Made by a program: the position numbers and the translations under genes. Positions 16,657 to 24,968 of a DNA stretch of 64,000 nt are shown here, piece by piece; position 1 is the stretch's first letter; each line of letters starts with the position of its first letter. Location: NCBI GenBank assembly GCA_963725185.1, contig CAVRXO010000003.1, positions 806,001-870,000 on the forward strand. Direction: 5' to 3'. The notes beneath the pieces were generated by a model. It was given only the letters and a program-made list of their open reading frames with translations, searched no databases and was not told the origin of the DNA. This DNA is from VAZQ01 sp963725185 (GTDB lineage: Bacteria; Pseudomonadota; Alphaproteobacteria; Rhizobiales; Xanthobacteraceae).

Positions 16657-17109
16657 TTATTCGCACGCATCAAATGCCTCCCTCAGCGCTCGCGCCACCT
16701 CCGCCTCAATCGGTTGACATCGTATTTTCTTTTTCAAATATAGAAATCGCTTTCGCGGTCCGCCATTCCGGGTCGGCGTAAAATCTACTCCCGTCTCGTC
16801 GAGACTGACTCCAACACACTTGGCAAAATCAGCAAAGGCTTCGTAGGACCGGACACCAGCGGCTTTGACCAATGCCTTTATCGAATTCCACGAGTTACTT
16901 GTTGCCAGAGATTCCGGATCCGGAATATTCTCTGTCGACATCCCGAGCGTCTGAAGGACCTGTTCGCCGACGCTGTTGTCGTTCTCGCTGGCCACTAGGA
17001 TCGGTTCACACGCAATCCAGAATCCCTTGATGGTTCTGGAATACGGATACAAATATTATATTTTGCTGACGCGCAGAAAAGCGGCGGCCCTCTTCACTGC
17101 TGATCTCAT
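16657..17109 (-). pseudogene. CDI-type immunity protein, copy B, in-frame stop
   Basis: Homologous along its length to the immunity gene at 17342-17795: RTIKGFWIACEPILVASEND, then STENIPDPES, SYEAFADFAKCVGVSLDETG and FTPTRNGGPRKRFLYLKKKI, ending in the same DACE/EACE. From ATG 17109 the frame meets TAA after KI, where the paralogue reads KIYLHPESRT. The stop arises from three extra bases (AATATAATATTT against AATATACCT), so downstream residues remain in frame. A TTG at 17052 could restart a shortened product. It follows toxin tail remnant B as an immunity gene should. Confidence 0.7.
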
Positions 17110-17117
17110 CTGTAACC

Positions 17118-17249
17118 TCAATTTTTACGATCATGCCGAGTTGCTTTTTCGATTTGAGCCATGTTGCGAAGCACTTGGCGCTGCACTGTGATTCCCAACC
17201 TCGGTACGATCACCGTGAGGGTTCGCGAAGTAATATGTCGCACGTCGGC
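17118..17249 (-). pseudogene. Displaced toxin tail B (last 45 residues)
   Basis: The minus strand reads HITSRTLTVIVPRLGITVQR and QVLRNMAQIEK, matching the end of toxin A (EITSRTLTFIVPSLGTAEQR). A one-base deletion near 17142 breaks the last residues. It directly precedes immunity gene B, so a complete toxin B-immunity B pair once stood here. Confidence 0.7.
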
Positions 17250-17341
17250 GCCAGCGTAGCGGTCCACCATGGGAGATAGAGTCTTTAATCTATCTCCGCC
17301 TCCACCGCCATCTAATAAGTCTAAGTTATTCCTGCGCGCTC

Positions 17342-17795
17342 CTACTCACAAGCCTCAAAGGCAGCGATCAACCCCGCTGCTACCTCCGATTCGATTGGCT
17401 TACACCGTATCTTTGTTTTCAAATATAAAAATCGCCTTCGATACCCACCGTTCAGTGTCGGCGTGAACACTACCTCGGTGCCGTCGAACAGGATTCCTAC
17501 ACATATTGCGGATTCGGCGAAGGCTTCATACGACCGGGAACCGGCCGTTTTGAGCAACGCCTTCGCTCCATTCCAAGACTTGCTCGCACTGCCCCTCACC
17601 TCAGGATCCGGAATATTCTCGGTTGATTTCGCAAGGATTTGCAGAATCTGACCTCCGAGAACTCTTGTCGCTTTCGCTGGTAACTAGGATTGGCTCACAC
17701 GTAATCCAAAATCCTTTGATGGTTCTGGACTCCGGGTGCAGGTATATTTTTCCGGCTCGCAGATAAGCGACGGCAAGCTTCACGGCTGCTCTCAT
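17342..17795 (-). pseudogene. CDI-type immunity protein, copy A, one frameshift
   Basis: ATG 17795 overlaps the toxin's TGA (17792-17794) as ATGA, the translational coupling expected for a toxin-immunity pair. Residues 1-44 (RTIKGFWITCEPILVTSESD) are in one frame. Near 17665 a single-base insertion shifts it, and ILQILAKSTENIPDPE through FTPTLNGGYRRRFLYLKTKI to FEACE continues to 17342. The sequence pattern resembles the contact-dependent growth inhibition immunity proteins of alphaproteobacteria. Its role would be to bind and block the nuclease domain encoded immediately upstream. If the frameshift is real, the cell is unprotected unless the toxin is dead too, and the toxin also carries one. 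Confidence 0.72.
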
Positions 17796-19769
17796 CGGTA
17801 AACCTCAATTCTTACGATCACACCTCGCTGCTTTCCAACCTCAACTATGTTACGAAACACTTTGCGTTGCTCTGCAGTTCCCAAGCTAGGCACGATGAAC
17901 GTAAGCGTTCGGGAAGTGATCTCGTGCTCCCGGATGTCGACGTCATCGTATTTGCCGCCTGAAAACTCCGCAAGTTCGTTAAGATCCCTGTTGAGTTTGT
18001 TATATAGCGCATTCACGTACTTGCCTGCCACCTGATAGCTGGGCGCCTCAAGATCGATGCTCTTGAGGCTTGTCGCCGCCCCCGTGCGCGGATCCCAAAT
18101 GTCGATGGTCGGATGATTTGGATGTAAATTGTGACCGAATATTTTTTCGAGTATTCTGCCGCGCACGAACACCGGCAGGTCCCAAACGCCTCTGCTCCTG
18201 GGCTTCGCGTTGGGACCGGAGGTGGATCGCGAAGCTTGCGTAGCGGAGCTTGACTGCTCTCTTGCTTCGACCGGATTAGGCGCCGTTCCGTTTTTGGGTT
18301 CGCCAAAGCCTCTGGCGTTTTCTTCGTCCGCACGCACGGACTGCGGCGGCGGACTGGACTGCTCCGGTGGCTCCCCCCGAACAGGTGCATTACCTGATGT
18401 GGGACCAACCTGTCTGCTGCCGCCCGTTGGCGCGCGTGTCCGCAGGAGCGAGCCGACCACCTTGTGGCCGAGCGCCGGTATGGCCGTTCCGACGACACCC
18501 TGGCCGTAGGCGTCCTCGGTCCCTTCGGTGGCAGGCCTGCCTTCAACGATATTGCTGGCGACCCTTTGGCCGACCGCGAGCGCCGGCTGCGCGCCGAACA
18601 TCTGGAAGACGAGATGCTTGACGGGGCTCTGGAAGAAGCGAGCCGGAAACGCGGCCCAGGACGCTCCCGAAAATGCGCCTGAGATTTCCGCTTGTTTCCA
18701 GGCGCGGTTCCAGGCGTCTTCCGGATCGTTCGGGGTTCTTTGCTAGCTCGGCCGCATAGACGGGGCCGAGCGTCTGCGCGGCGCTTAAGGCGGCCGCCCC
18801 CAGCGAACCACCGATAAGGGCTCCGGCGGCCATACCGGGGGGACCCGCGAGCGCGCCAAGCTCGCCGCCCGCATAGCCGCCCACAATGCCGGCCACGAGC
18901 GTCGGGTAGGATTGCGCGAGCTGGTATGCGACCTTCGGAGCAACCCGCGATGGGTTCGCCAAGTCCGACCATCCGAGGGGCTCCGCGGCCGGGCTATCCT
19001 GATTTGTGATGGTAGGTGCACCCGACGCGCTCTGGACAGTTTGTCCAAGCTGCCGATTGGCAGCTCCAAGGCCCTGCCAAAAGGCTTGCACCACGCCCGG
19101 CATCGGCGAGGGCTCCGGGCCGGGAAATGATCCAATTGCGAGTGAGGGGGCTGGTGGCACCGGCGACGGCGATCCGACCGTCGCCAGCGCACCGAGCACA
19201 CCACCTTGCCCAGGTGCCGGCGAGGTCCCCAGCGTGGACAGCGCATCAAGAAAGCCGCCCGGCGGGATTACGGAGCCGGGCGGCGCATCAGTTGACCCCC
19301 AGGGCGAGCCATCAACGCCCAAGGTTGGCGGACGCGATCCGGGCAGGATAGGCGGCGCGGGCCTGGGAGTCGGTTCGACGAAATTGTTGTTGGAGGACGG
19401 TGGGAAGAGCGGCAGATTTGGCGGGTCCCACGCCATCGCGCCCACGCGACTGGCGGGGATCTGCGACCAATAGGCTGCGAAGGGATCCGGCGATGCGGCG
19501 GCCGGATAGCGGTTCTTGGCATTGGCTGTATTGTTGGATTGCGGTCCAGGTGCAACTTGCCCCGCGTTTGGCATCGTGCTCGGCCGCGGCACAAACCAAT
19601 CATCGGGAAGAGATGCGTCGCGGGGCGTGTTGCCAGGCACGAACCAATCGTCGATGCCGTCGGAGGGCGGTGCGTTGGGTTGGACGACGATGTGCGGCAG
19701 CCCGAGGATCCGTGGCCACTGCGAGGGATCGACGGGCACAAAAGCATCGTCGTCGGAATCAAACGGCAT
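17792..19769 (-). pseudogene. Polymorphic toxin with CdiA-type nuclease tail, right copy, one frameshift
   Basis: From ATG 19769 the protein has DDAFVP (7-12), DDWFVP (40-45) and DDWFVP (56-61), a Pro/Asn-rich linker, and a hydrophobic Gly-zipper segment (GGYAGGELGALAGPPGMAAG). Near 18730 one extra base shifts the frame. The remainder continues through WNRAWKQAEISGAFSGASWA, a Pro/Ser linker, and the C-terminal toxin: RGRILEKIFGHNL, HPTIDIWD, TSLKSIDLEAPSYQ and TLTFIVPSLGTAEQRKVFRN. The E...D...SxKS spacing is that of PD-(D/E)XK-like CdiA C-terminal nucleases, which probably cut tRNA or DNA. The terminal TGA overlaps the immunity start. How it is exported is unknown; the carrier lacks CdiA, Rhs or LXG features. 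Confidence 0.72.
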
Positions 19770-20029
19770 CGGATCACCGGCTTTGCTGCTCAGAAAAAGA
19801 AAAAGGCTCCCCCGCGGGGGAGCCTTTGTTTGGTAGATCGAACAGTGAGCCGCGCGTTCGCGACGGACGCATCTCGATGGATGCAATTGGTGCGGAGCTT
19901 GGTCAGCGGCCGAAGGGCATCGCGATCCACTTTGATAGTTGCATGGCCCCGCAACCGATGCGCGGTCGGGATGGCGGGTTACGCGCCGCTTGCCGCCGAG
20001 CATGCGGAACCGTCAGCGCGAGGCGCTAA
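18437..20029. repeat. Right copy of 1.6-kb direct repeat
   Basis: This is the partner of 1-1590, in the same orientation and about 18.4 kb away. It contains the carrier part of the toxin, its leader and the terminator hairpin. The palindromic element at its right end (near 19975-20041, GGCGGGTTACGCGCC paired with GGCGCTAACCCGCC) is intact here but split by the IS in the left copy. Confidence 0.85.
19802..19827 (-). terminator. Perfect hairpin with U-tract upstream of right toxin copy
   Basis: Same 26-base palindrome as at 1366-1391, followed on the minus strand by TTTTTCTTTTT, about 32 bases before the toxin's ATG. Confidence 0.65.
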
Positions 20030-20058
20030 CCCGCCCTACGGTCTGCGGTCGTTGCGCC

Positions 20059-20313
20059 TCAATTCACCTTGCCCAGCATGGTCTTGATGCCGAGCCAGAT
20101 GGCGCCGGCGAGGCCGGTGCAGGCGATGGTGACGAAGGCCTTGAGGCCGATGCTGCCGGCCTGGTCCACGCTTTTGCGCCAGCGGCGCAGATGCGCCATG
20201 TCGGCGCGCATTTCCGGCTTGTTGTCGAGGTCGAAGCCGAGCAGAGCCAGCGTCTCGAGCACGGCCTCGCGCGCCGCCCGCTTGACGATCGCCTCGATCT
20301 GGGCGTGATCCAT
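20059..20313 (-). CDS. Small prophage membrane protein (DUF6127-like)
   Basis: 84 residues from ATG 20313. The N-terminal half is amphipathic and charged (AQIEAIVKRAAREAVLETLA, then PEMRADMAHLRRWRK). The C-terminal half is one membrane segment (AFVTIACTGLAGAIWLGI). Small proteins of this shape sit in rhizobial prophage lysis regions and may be holin-related. The lysozyme two genes upstream supports a lysis block. The family name is from memory of the pattern and uncertain. Confidence 0.55.
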   Translation of the reverse strand: MDHAQIEAIVKRAAREAVLETLALLGFDLDNKPEMRADMAHLRRWRKSVDQAGSIGLKAFVTIACTGLAGAIWLGIKTMLGKVN

Positions 20314-20337
20314 TTCAAGATCCTCCCATCCTGCGGC

Positions 20338-21229
20338 TCAAGGGATCGGGCCGATCGGGACCGGCAGCTTGAACAGGCCGAGCGCGCCGCCCGAGAGAAT
20401 GGCCTGGATCAGCGTGGCCGCGTCCTTGCCTCCCGCCGCGGCCAGCGCCGCGCAGCCGGTCGAGAGCGTCGAGTTCGGGCCGCAGCGCGCCCAGGAGCTC
20501 GGAGATCTTCTCGACCGAGGTCGCCAGATGCGGGTCGGGTTCGGTGAGCGGCTGCCCGTCGGTTCCCAGGAGCGGCTTCTGCTGGGCGGTCAAGAGGTCG
20601 ACCCATGCCTGCCAGCATGGGGTGCTCACGACATTGTTGGTCGCTTTCGACATTGCCAGCGCGAATTCGAAGTCGGGCAGCGCGAGCTTGCCGAGCTTGG
20701 CCACCAGATCCTCGCTGCTTTCATTGGTCGCGGCGGCGGCTTGCTGCTGCCCGCCTTTGATCGCATTGCCGAGGTCGACGATCGGATTGCCGGTCGGCTT
20801 GGGACGCGATGTCTGCGCGCTCGTCGGCGCCGCGTGCAAGAGCACGAGGCCCGCGGCCATGAGGATGGCGATCGACACATTCGGACTTGGTCCGTTCGGA
20901 CCTGATCCGCTGCGCGGCTGCGCAGATACGTCTTGGTTGACGTCTTGATTGAGCTCTTGGGCGCTTGGCTTGCGACCCGCTCCCTCCGGCGCAGCGTTGA
21001 GGGCGAGCGGCGGCTGCGTCACCAGCGGGCCGACGTCCCCGGACGAATAGCCGTGCAGGAATGTCAGCAGGGTCGAGCCGACAAAGGCCAGGATGCCGGA
21101 CCATGCCGTCACGGTCGGTATCCAGGCGGGCGGAACGGCGTGCGTGAGACTGAGCGTGCCGCTACTCACCGCGATCTCGATCGTGACCAGGATGCCCAGA
21201 ACAAAGCCGATCCTTGGATTGAATTGCAT
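20338..21229 (-). pseudogene. Prophage membrane-anchored protein with late frameshift
   Basis: From ATG 21229 there are two hydrophobic segments near the N-terminus (IGFVLGILVTIEIAVSSG, and ILAFVGSTLLTFLHG), a Gln/Asn/Pro-rich linker, and another hydrophobic stretch (SIAILMAAGLVLLHAAPTSA). A soluble part with ALPDFEFALAMSKATNNVV follows. Near 20478 the frame shifts; the true end reads STGCAALAAAGGKDAATLIQ, then GGALGLFKLPVPIGPIP, stopping at 20338. No function is recognised. A fragment of its end lies at 16438-16539 among the toxin-immunity relics. Confidence 0.5.
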
Positions 21230-21239
21230 TGCCGATCTC

Positions 21240-21725
21240 CTACGTGTTGACCGCGACCCGGCCGCTGATGATCAGCAGGAGGTCGCGTGGTGAAATCTTG
21301 TGCGCCGGCTCGACCAGCGGCGCGGCGAACCAGCCGCATTGCCGCAGCGCCAGCGTTTGCAAAGCCGAGCAGATGACGTGCTGGGGTTCGTGCGCCGGGA
21401 TGCTGGGGACGAGGAATCCCAGGATCGATTCGAAGTCGTAGGGCTCGCCGATATGACGCTCGAGGAAGGCGTGGAATTCGTCGGCCTGCCCGGGCGCGGT
21501 CTCGGGAAGATCGACGAACAACTCCTGCTGCAGGACGGCGGCGTCATAGCCGACGTCGCGCGCCTGCACGCCGCCGTCGCAATGGGCGCCGAGATATTTC
21601 GGGCCGCGCCCGTTTGCCTCCGGGGTGACGGCCTCGACATGGCTGGCCCAGAAGTTTTCGCGCAGCCGGATGCCTTCCGAGATCGGATCATGGCAGGTGA
21701 CGAAGCGGAGCCTGATGTTGCTCAT
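21240..21725 (-). CDS. Permuted NlpC/P60-like cysteine hydrolase (prophage)
   Basis: 161 residues. A His block near the N-terminus (FWASHVEAVTPEA) and a Cys later (HVICSALQTLALRQCGW) are arranged as in permuted papain-fold (YiiX/NlpC-like) enzymes, where the His precedes the Cys. EPYDFESILGFL resembles the family's conserved Tyr-Asp motif. Such proteins cleave peptidoglycan peptides or amide bonds, and in phage blocks serve cell-wall passage or lysis. The gene lies 15 bases behind the lysozyme gene on the same strand. Confidence 0.5.
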   Translation of the reverse strand: MSNIRLRFVTCHDPISEGIRLRENFWASHVEAVTPEANGRGPKYLGAHCDGGVQARDVGYDAAVLQQELFVDLPETAPGQADEFHAFLERHIGEPYDFESILGFLVPSIPAHEPQHVICSALQTLALRQCGWFAAPLVEPAHKISPRDLLLIISGRVAVNT

Positions 21726-21740
21726 CGCGATCCCGCCTCC

Positions 21741-22370
21741 TCACGACGCCCACTGCGCCAGCAGGTCGGCCGGCGTCATCGGATCGACGATGGTGTTGTT
21801 GTCGCAAAGGCCCTTGATGCCGGGGATCTGGTGCGGCCCGGGTCCGTCGCTGTCGCCGTTGTTCTGCCAGAGCCAGGGCCGTTGCCAGCTCGGCTGCACG
21901 CGCCAGGCGGGGCCGTATTGGCAGAGCCAGAGCCGGTGCGAGCCCAAATAGGCGTCGACGCCCTTGATCTCTTCCTTGGCTACATTGCCCGAATAGATCA
22001 CCGCCTTGCGGCCGAGCCGGTCCTCGATGCGCTCCAGGAAGATCCGAGCACTCGCCGCGCTCGGCGCGCCTTGATGCGGCACGTCTTCCCAATCGAGCGC
22101 GAGAAGCGTATCGGCGTCGGGCTCCGCCACCTTGAGAAAATGATCGGCCTCGGCCGCCGGCTGGGCGCCGTGAAAGAAATGATAGGCGCCCCATTTCATG
22201 CCGAGGCCGGTCGCGAGCTTGCGCCGCGTCTCGTAGAGCCGGTCGGAAAAGCCGGTCCCTTCGCTTGCCTTGTGGATCACGCCGAGGATGCCGAAGGCCT
22301 TGGTCTGCGCGAAATCCTCCACCTGATCGCCGTAATAGATATCGATCACGAGCGGCGTGGTTGCCGTCAT
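21741..22370 (-). CDS. Glycoside hydrolase family 25 lysozyme (prophage endolysin)
   Basis: 209 residues. GH25 muramidases cut peptidoglycan glycan strands. The barrel begins with VIDIYYGDQV (first acidic residue), continues with VIHKASEGTGFSDRLYETRR and GAYHFFHGAQPAAEADHFL, and carries the catalytic ALDWED motif near residue 92. Later strands read AVIYSGN and LWLCQYGP. There is no signal peptide, as expected for a holin-released endolysin. It is followed on the same strand by the NlpC-like gene and the two small membrane proteins. A piece of its middle (AVIYSGN to WRVQPS) is duplicated in the remnant at 23797-24250. Confidence 0.82.
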   Translation of the reverse strand: MTATTPLVIDIYYGDQVEDFAQTKAFGILGVIHKASEGTGFSDRLYETRRKLATGLGMKWGAYHFFHGAQPAAEADHFLKVAEPDADTLLALDWEDVPHQGAPSAASARIFLERIEDRLGRKAVIYSGNVAKEEIKGVDAYLGSHRLWLCQYGPAWRVQPSWQRPWLWQNNGDSDGPGPHQIPGIKGLCDNNTIVDPMTPADLLAQWAS

Positions 22371-22439
22371 GGCTGCGTCCTTTCAATGTGCGCGGAAATG
22401 ACTGACGGGTTGCGCGCCGCGCGATGCGGCTCACCCGCG

Positions 22440-22604
22440 GTCGGAATCGTAGGGTGCGTTAGGGCCTGGGATCGCAGCTGATGCCGCGTTGGCGTTGAAT
22501 GGCGCGTAACCCTCCGCTGGCGCCGATTGGTGGGTTACGCGGCCCCTTGGAGGTGAAACCAGCCGAAATGCCTGTGCCGGCCGCTAACCCACCCTACGGA
22601 CAAA
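22440..22604. repeat. Palindromic intergenic repeat between lysozyme and secreted protein genes
   Basis: GTGGGTTACGCGGCC pairs with GGCCGCTAACCCACC across about 50 bases, flanked by GTAGGGTGCG and ACCCTACGG. It is the same element class as near 19975-20041. No gene is present. Confidence 0.6.
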
Positions 22605-22973
22605 CTACACGCCGCCGGGCGCGACGTAGCAGTAGAGCTGGCCGTTGGTGCCGATGAAGACGATGCCGTGGCCGGTCGGGTTGCCGGCATCCCATTTCAT
22701 CTTGGCGTTGGGTACTGGAATGCGCGTGCCCTCCGGAAGCATGCCCTTCCCGTCAGTGATGATGGCCACATAGTGGTCACCCTCGACCTCGAACGTGTCG
22801 GCCTCGAAGGCATCGGCCTCGCCGCAGCAACTCACTGCCGGATTGTCGGGCTGCATGAGGGATTGGAACCACTGGCGGGCGGCAGCGGGCGATTGCGCCC
22901 ACTGGCCGTTGTCGCGGGCGCCGGCGGATGCAATCATGGCAAGAGTGGTGAAAACAGCCGGCAGAAGCCTCAT
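22605..22973 (-). CDS. Small secreted prophage-associated protein
   Basis: 122 residues from ATG 22973, preceded by AGGAG seven bases upstream. A signal peptide (LLPAVFTTLAMIASAGA) is followed by DNGQWAQSPAAARQWFQSLM, an SCCGEADAFEADTFEVEGD motif, and a C-terminal IVFIGTNGQLYCYV. Three cysteines remain in the mature protein. Function is unknown; the position next to lysozyme fits a periplasmic lysis accessory. A decayed copy starts at 24250. Its start codon overlaps by two bases the ATG of the divergent glycosyltransferase (both lie in CATG at 22971-22974), so its ribosome binding site lies inside that gene. Confidence 0.6.
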   Translation of the reverse strand: MRLLPAVFTTLAMIASAGARDNGQWAQSPAAARQWFQSLMQPDNPAVSCCGEADAFEADTFEVEGDHYVAIITDGKGMLPEGTRIPVPNAKMKWDAGNPTGHGIVFIGTNGQLYCYVAPGGV

Positions 22974-23804
22974 GGGCACTCCTCTTGTCTCAGTAATCAT
23001 CCCCACGCAGAACCGCCCCGCGATGCTGCGAGAAGCGGCGGCGAGCGTGCTTGGTCAAACGTTGCACGAGATCGAGCTCATCATCGCGTTGAACAGCGCG
23101 ACGCCAGAGACGGCTAAAGTCGCAGCCGAGTTCGCGGCTGACCCGCGCGTCCGCGTGATTTCCATAGCGAAGGCGGGCGTCTCGAGAGCGCGGAATGAGG
23201 GAATTAAGCGCGCGACCGGCGTGTGGGTCGCCTTCCTTGACGATGATGATCTCTGGGCCGCCGGTAAACTAGCCCGTCAGATCCAGACCGCCGAGCAGAC
23301 AGGCGCGGACATGATCACCTGTGATTTTATCGAACGCGGCGGCGCCCTAGATGGCATCGTGCGCCGCATTCGCCCCCCGGCTGGAATGTCCCTCGCGGAG
23401 GCATTCATGTTCGACAACTACGGCGCCGGGGGCGCTTCTAGCGCAATGGTCAAAAGATCGGTCGCGCTCACCACCGGCGGAATTCGACCCGCGGCTGTCT
23501 GCGGGGGAGGACTGGGACTTCTGGAGGCGCATCTCCTGGAGACAAAATCATCGTGCTCGACGAAGCGCTGACGACCATCCGACGGCACCGAAATCGACCG
23601 CCTCGTTCTATCAGGGCCCAGATGGTCAGGCATCTGATTAAGCAGACGTTTGACACGCCGCGGCACCTGCGGCATTTGGTGGTGCCCGCCTGGAAGGCAG
23701 CGCTCTGGATCGAGGCAGGGAACCTCTACTGCACGGTTGATCGGATCTCCGCAGGTCGCCTTGGGCGTCTCTATCGACGATTTCTGAAGCCGGCCGTCAG
23801 ATGA
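22972..23804 (+). pseudogene. Family 2 glycosyltransferase, cargo gene in prophage, frameshifted
   Basis: Opens at ATG 22972 with PLVSVIIPTQNRPAMLREAA, then AKAGVSRARNEGIKRATGVW and VAFLDDDDLW, the nucleotide-sugar binding DxD region of GT2 enzymes. Near 23485 and again near 23555 the frame shifts. In order, FDPRLSAGEDWDFWRRISWR and LDEALTTIRRHRNRPPRSIR continue to a stop at 23802-23804. GT2 cargo in phages often decorates surface polysaccharide and alters phage receptors. It is on the strand opposite to the phage genes, fits exactly between the secreted-protein start and the tail-fibre end remnant, and has lower GC than its neighbours. Confidence 0.75.
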
Positions 23805-24250
23805 CGCGCAGGATGGAGGGCAGCACGATCGCCGGCGGCATGATCGGGTGTGCGTTGCCGGAGCCCGCATTCGCGTTGTTGATGGTGATGCATGTAGTTG
23901 AGCTCCCGGTTGAAGTGGCCGACTGCGGGGTTGATGCCAGAGCCAGAGACATTGTCAGCTCGGCTGCACGCGCCAGGCGGGACCGTATTGGCATAGCCGG
24001 AGCCGGTGCGAGCCGAAATAGGCGTCATTGCCCGAATAGATCACCGCCTTATGGTCACCCTCGACCTCGAACGTGTCGGCCTCGAAGACATCGGCCTCGC
24101 CGCGGCAGCTCACCGCCGGATTGTCGGGCTGCATGAGGATTGGAACCACTGGCGGATGGCGGCGGGCGAGCCGACCCATTGCCCGTTGTCTCTCGCGACG
24201 GCGGGCAATAGCATGGCCAGCGCCCGCAGGGCGGAGAAAGACAACTTCAT
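23797..24250 (-). pseudogene. Fused remnant of secreted protein, lysozyme and tail-fibre end
   Basis: From ATG 24250 it repeats the secreted protein of 22605-22973 (RDNGQWVGSPAAIRQWFQS, one-base shift, then LMQPDNPAVSCRGEADVFEA, with CC now CR). At about 24050 it switches to lysozyme sequence (KAVIYSGN, GSHRLRLCQYGPAWRVQPS). It then switches to a tail-fibre C-terminus (NAHPIMPPAIVLPSILRVI) ending at 23797. Three phage genes have thus been joined by deletion, keeping the outer borders of the module. Confidence 0.75.
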
Positions 24251-24260
24251 AGGTGACCTC

Positions 24261-24968
24261 TTGTGGGCTAGGAGATTGTTATCGCGCAGCGCAAAGGGAA
24301 CGTTAAAGCTGCATAAGATAGAGTTTCTTGATTGGCTCGCTTCGCCTGAGGGGCCGCAGCCCTCCCGTTCGCTAAAGGCGATCGAAACCAGTGCTAGGAC
24401 CTGGGTTCTAATCTGGGCGCGACGCGCGCTCTTAGGGCAGTTTTCGTTCCCGTTACCGCGTCGCCGTCTTTATGTTCCAGCCAGTCAAAATGTGAAGGTT
24501 ATCGCGCTCAGACGATTTGCCCGTCAGTACAAACTCCAACATTTTGTCGAGACCGGAACCTATCTGGGTGACACCACAGCCGCCCTTGCGCCGATGTTCT
24601 CGCGGTGTTTCACCATTGAAATCGCACCGACGCTCTATCAGCGTTCCCGTGACAGACTAAAAGCATTCGCCAACGTCCAATGCGTGCTTGGTGACAGCGC
24701 CGCCATGCTTCCTGAGATTGTCTCCCAACTCAACGGCTCGGCGCTTTTTTGGCTTGATGGTCATGCTTCTGGAGGTGAAACGTTCAATAGTGGGAAGGGT
24801 CCGCTTATGACCGAACTCGACGCAATTTATTCAGATCAGACAACTCGGCACGTGACTTTAATCGACGATGCGAGAGGCCACGATCTCGAGGCCATCCGAT
24901 GCTTTTGTGCAGGGCGCTTGCGCGTCGATGTCAGGAACGATATCGTTCGAATTGTTCCCATCAAATGA
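24261..24968 (+). CDS. SAM-dependent methyltransferase-like protein, cargo gene in prophage
   Basis: About 235 residues from a TTG at 24261. An ATG at 24213 is in frame but lies in DNA that is antisense to the secreted-protein remnant, so it is less likely. The core HFVETGTYLGDTTAALAPMF, FTIEIAPTLYQRSRDRL, CVLGDSAAMLPEIV and ALFWLDGHASGGETFNSGKG is the Rossmann pattern of small methyltransferases found in polysaccharide gene sets. HVTLIDDARGHDLEA follows. It ends eight bases inside the convergent tail-fibre gene, just as the glycosyltransferase does. Its codon use is less GC-rich than the phage genes, suggesting separate acquisition. Confidence 0.6.
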   Translation: MWARRLLSRSAKGTLKLHKIEFLDWLASPEGPQPSRSLKAIETSARTWVLIWARRALLGQFSFPLPRRRLYVPASQNVKVIALRRFARQYKLQHFVETGTYLGDTTAALAPMFSRCFTIEIAPTLYQRSRDRLKAFANVQCVLGDSAAMLPEIVSQLNGSALFWLDGHASGGETFNSGKGPLMTELDAIYSDQTTRHVTLIDDARGHDLEAIRCFCAGRLRVDVRNDIVRIVPIK

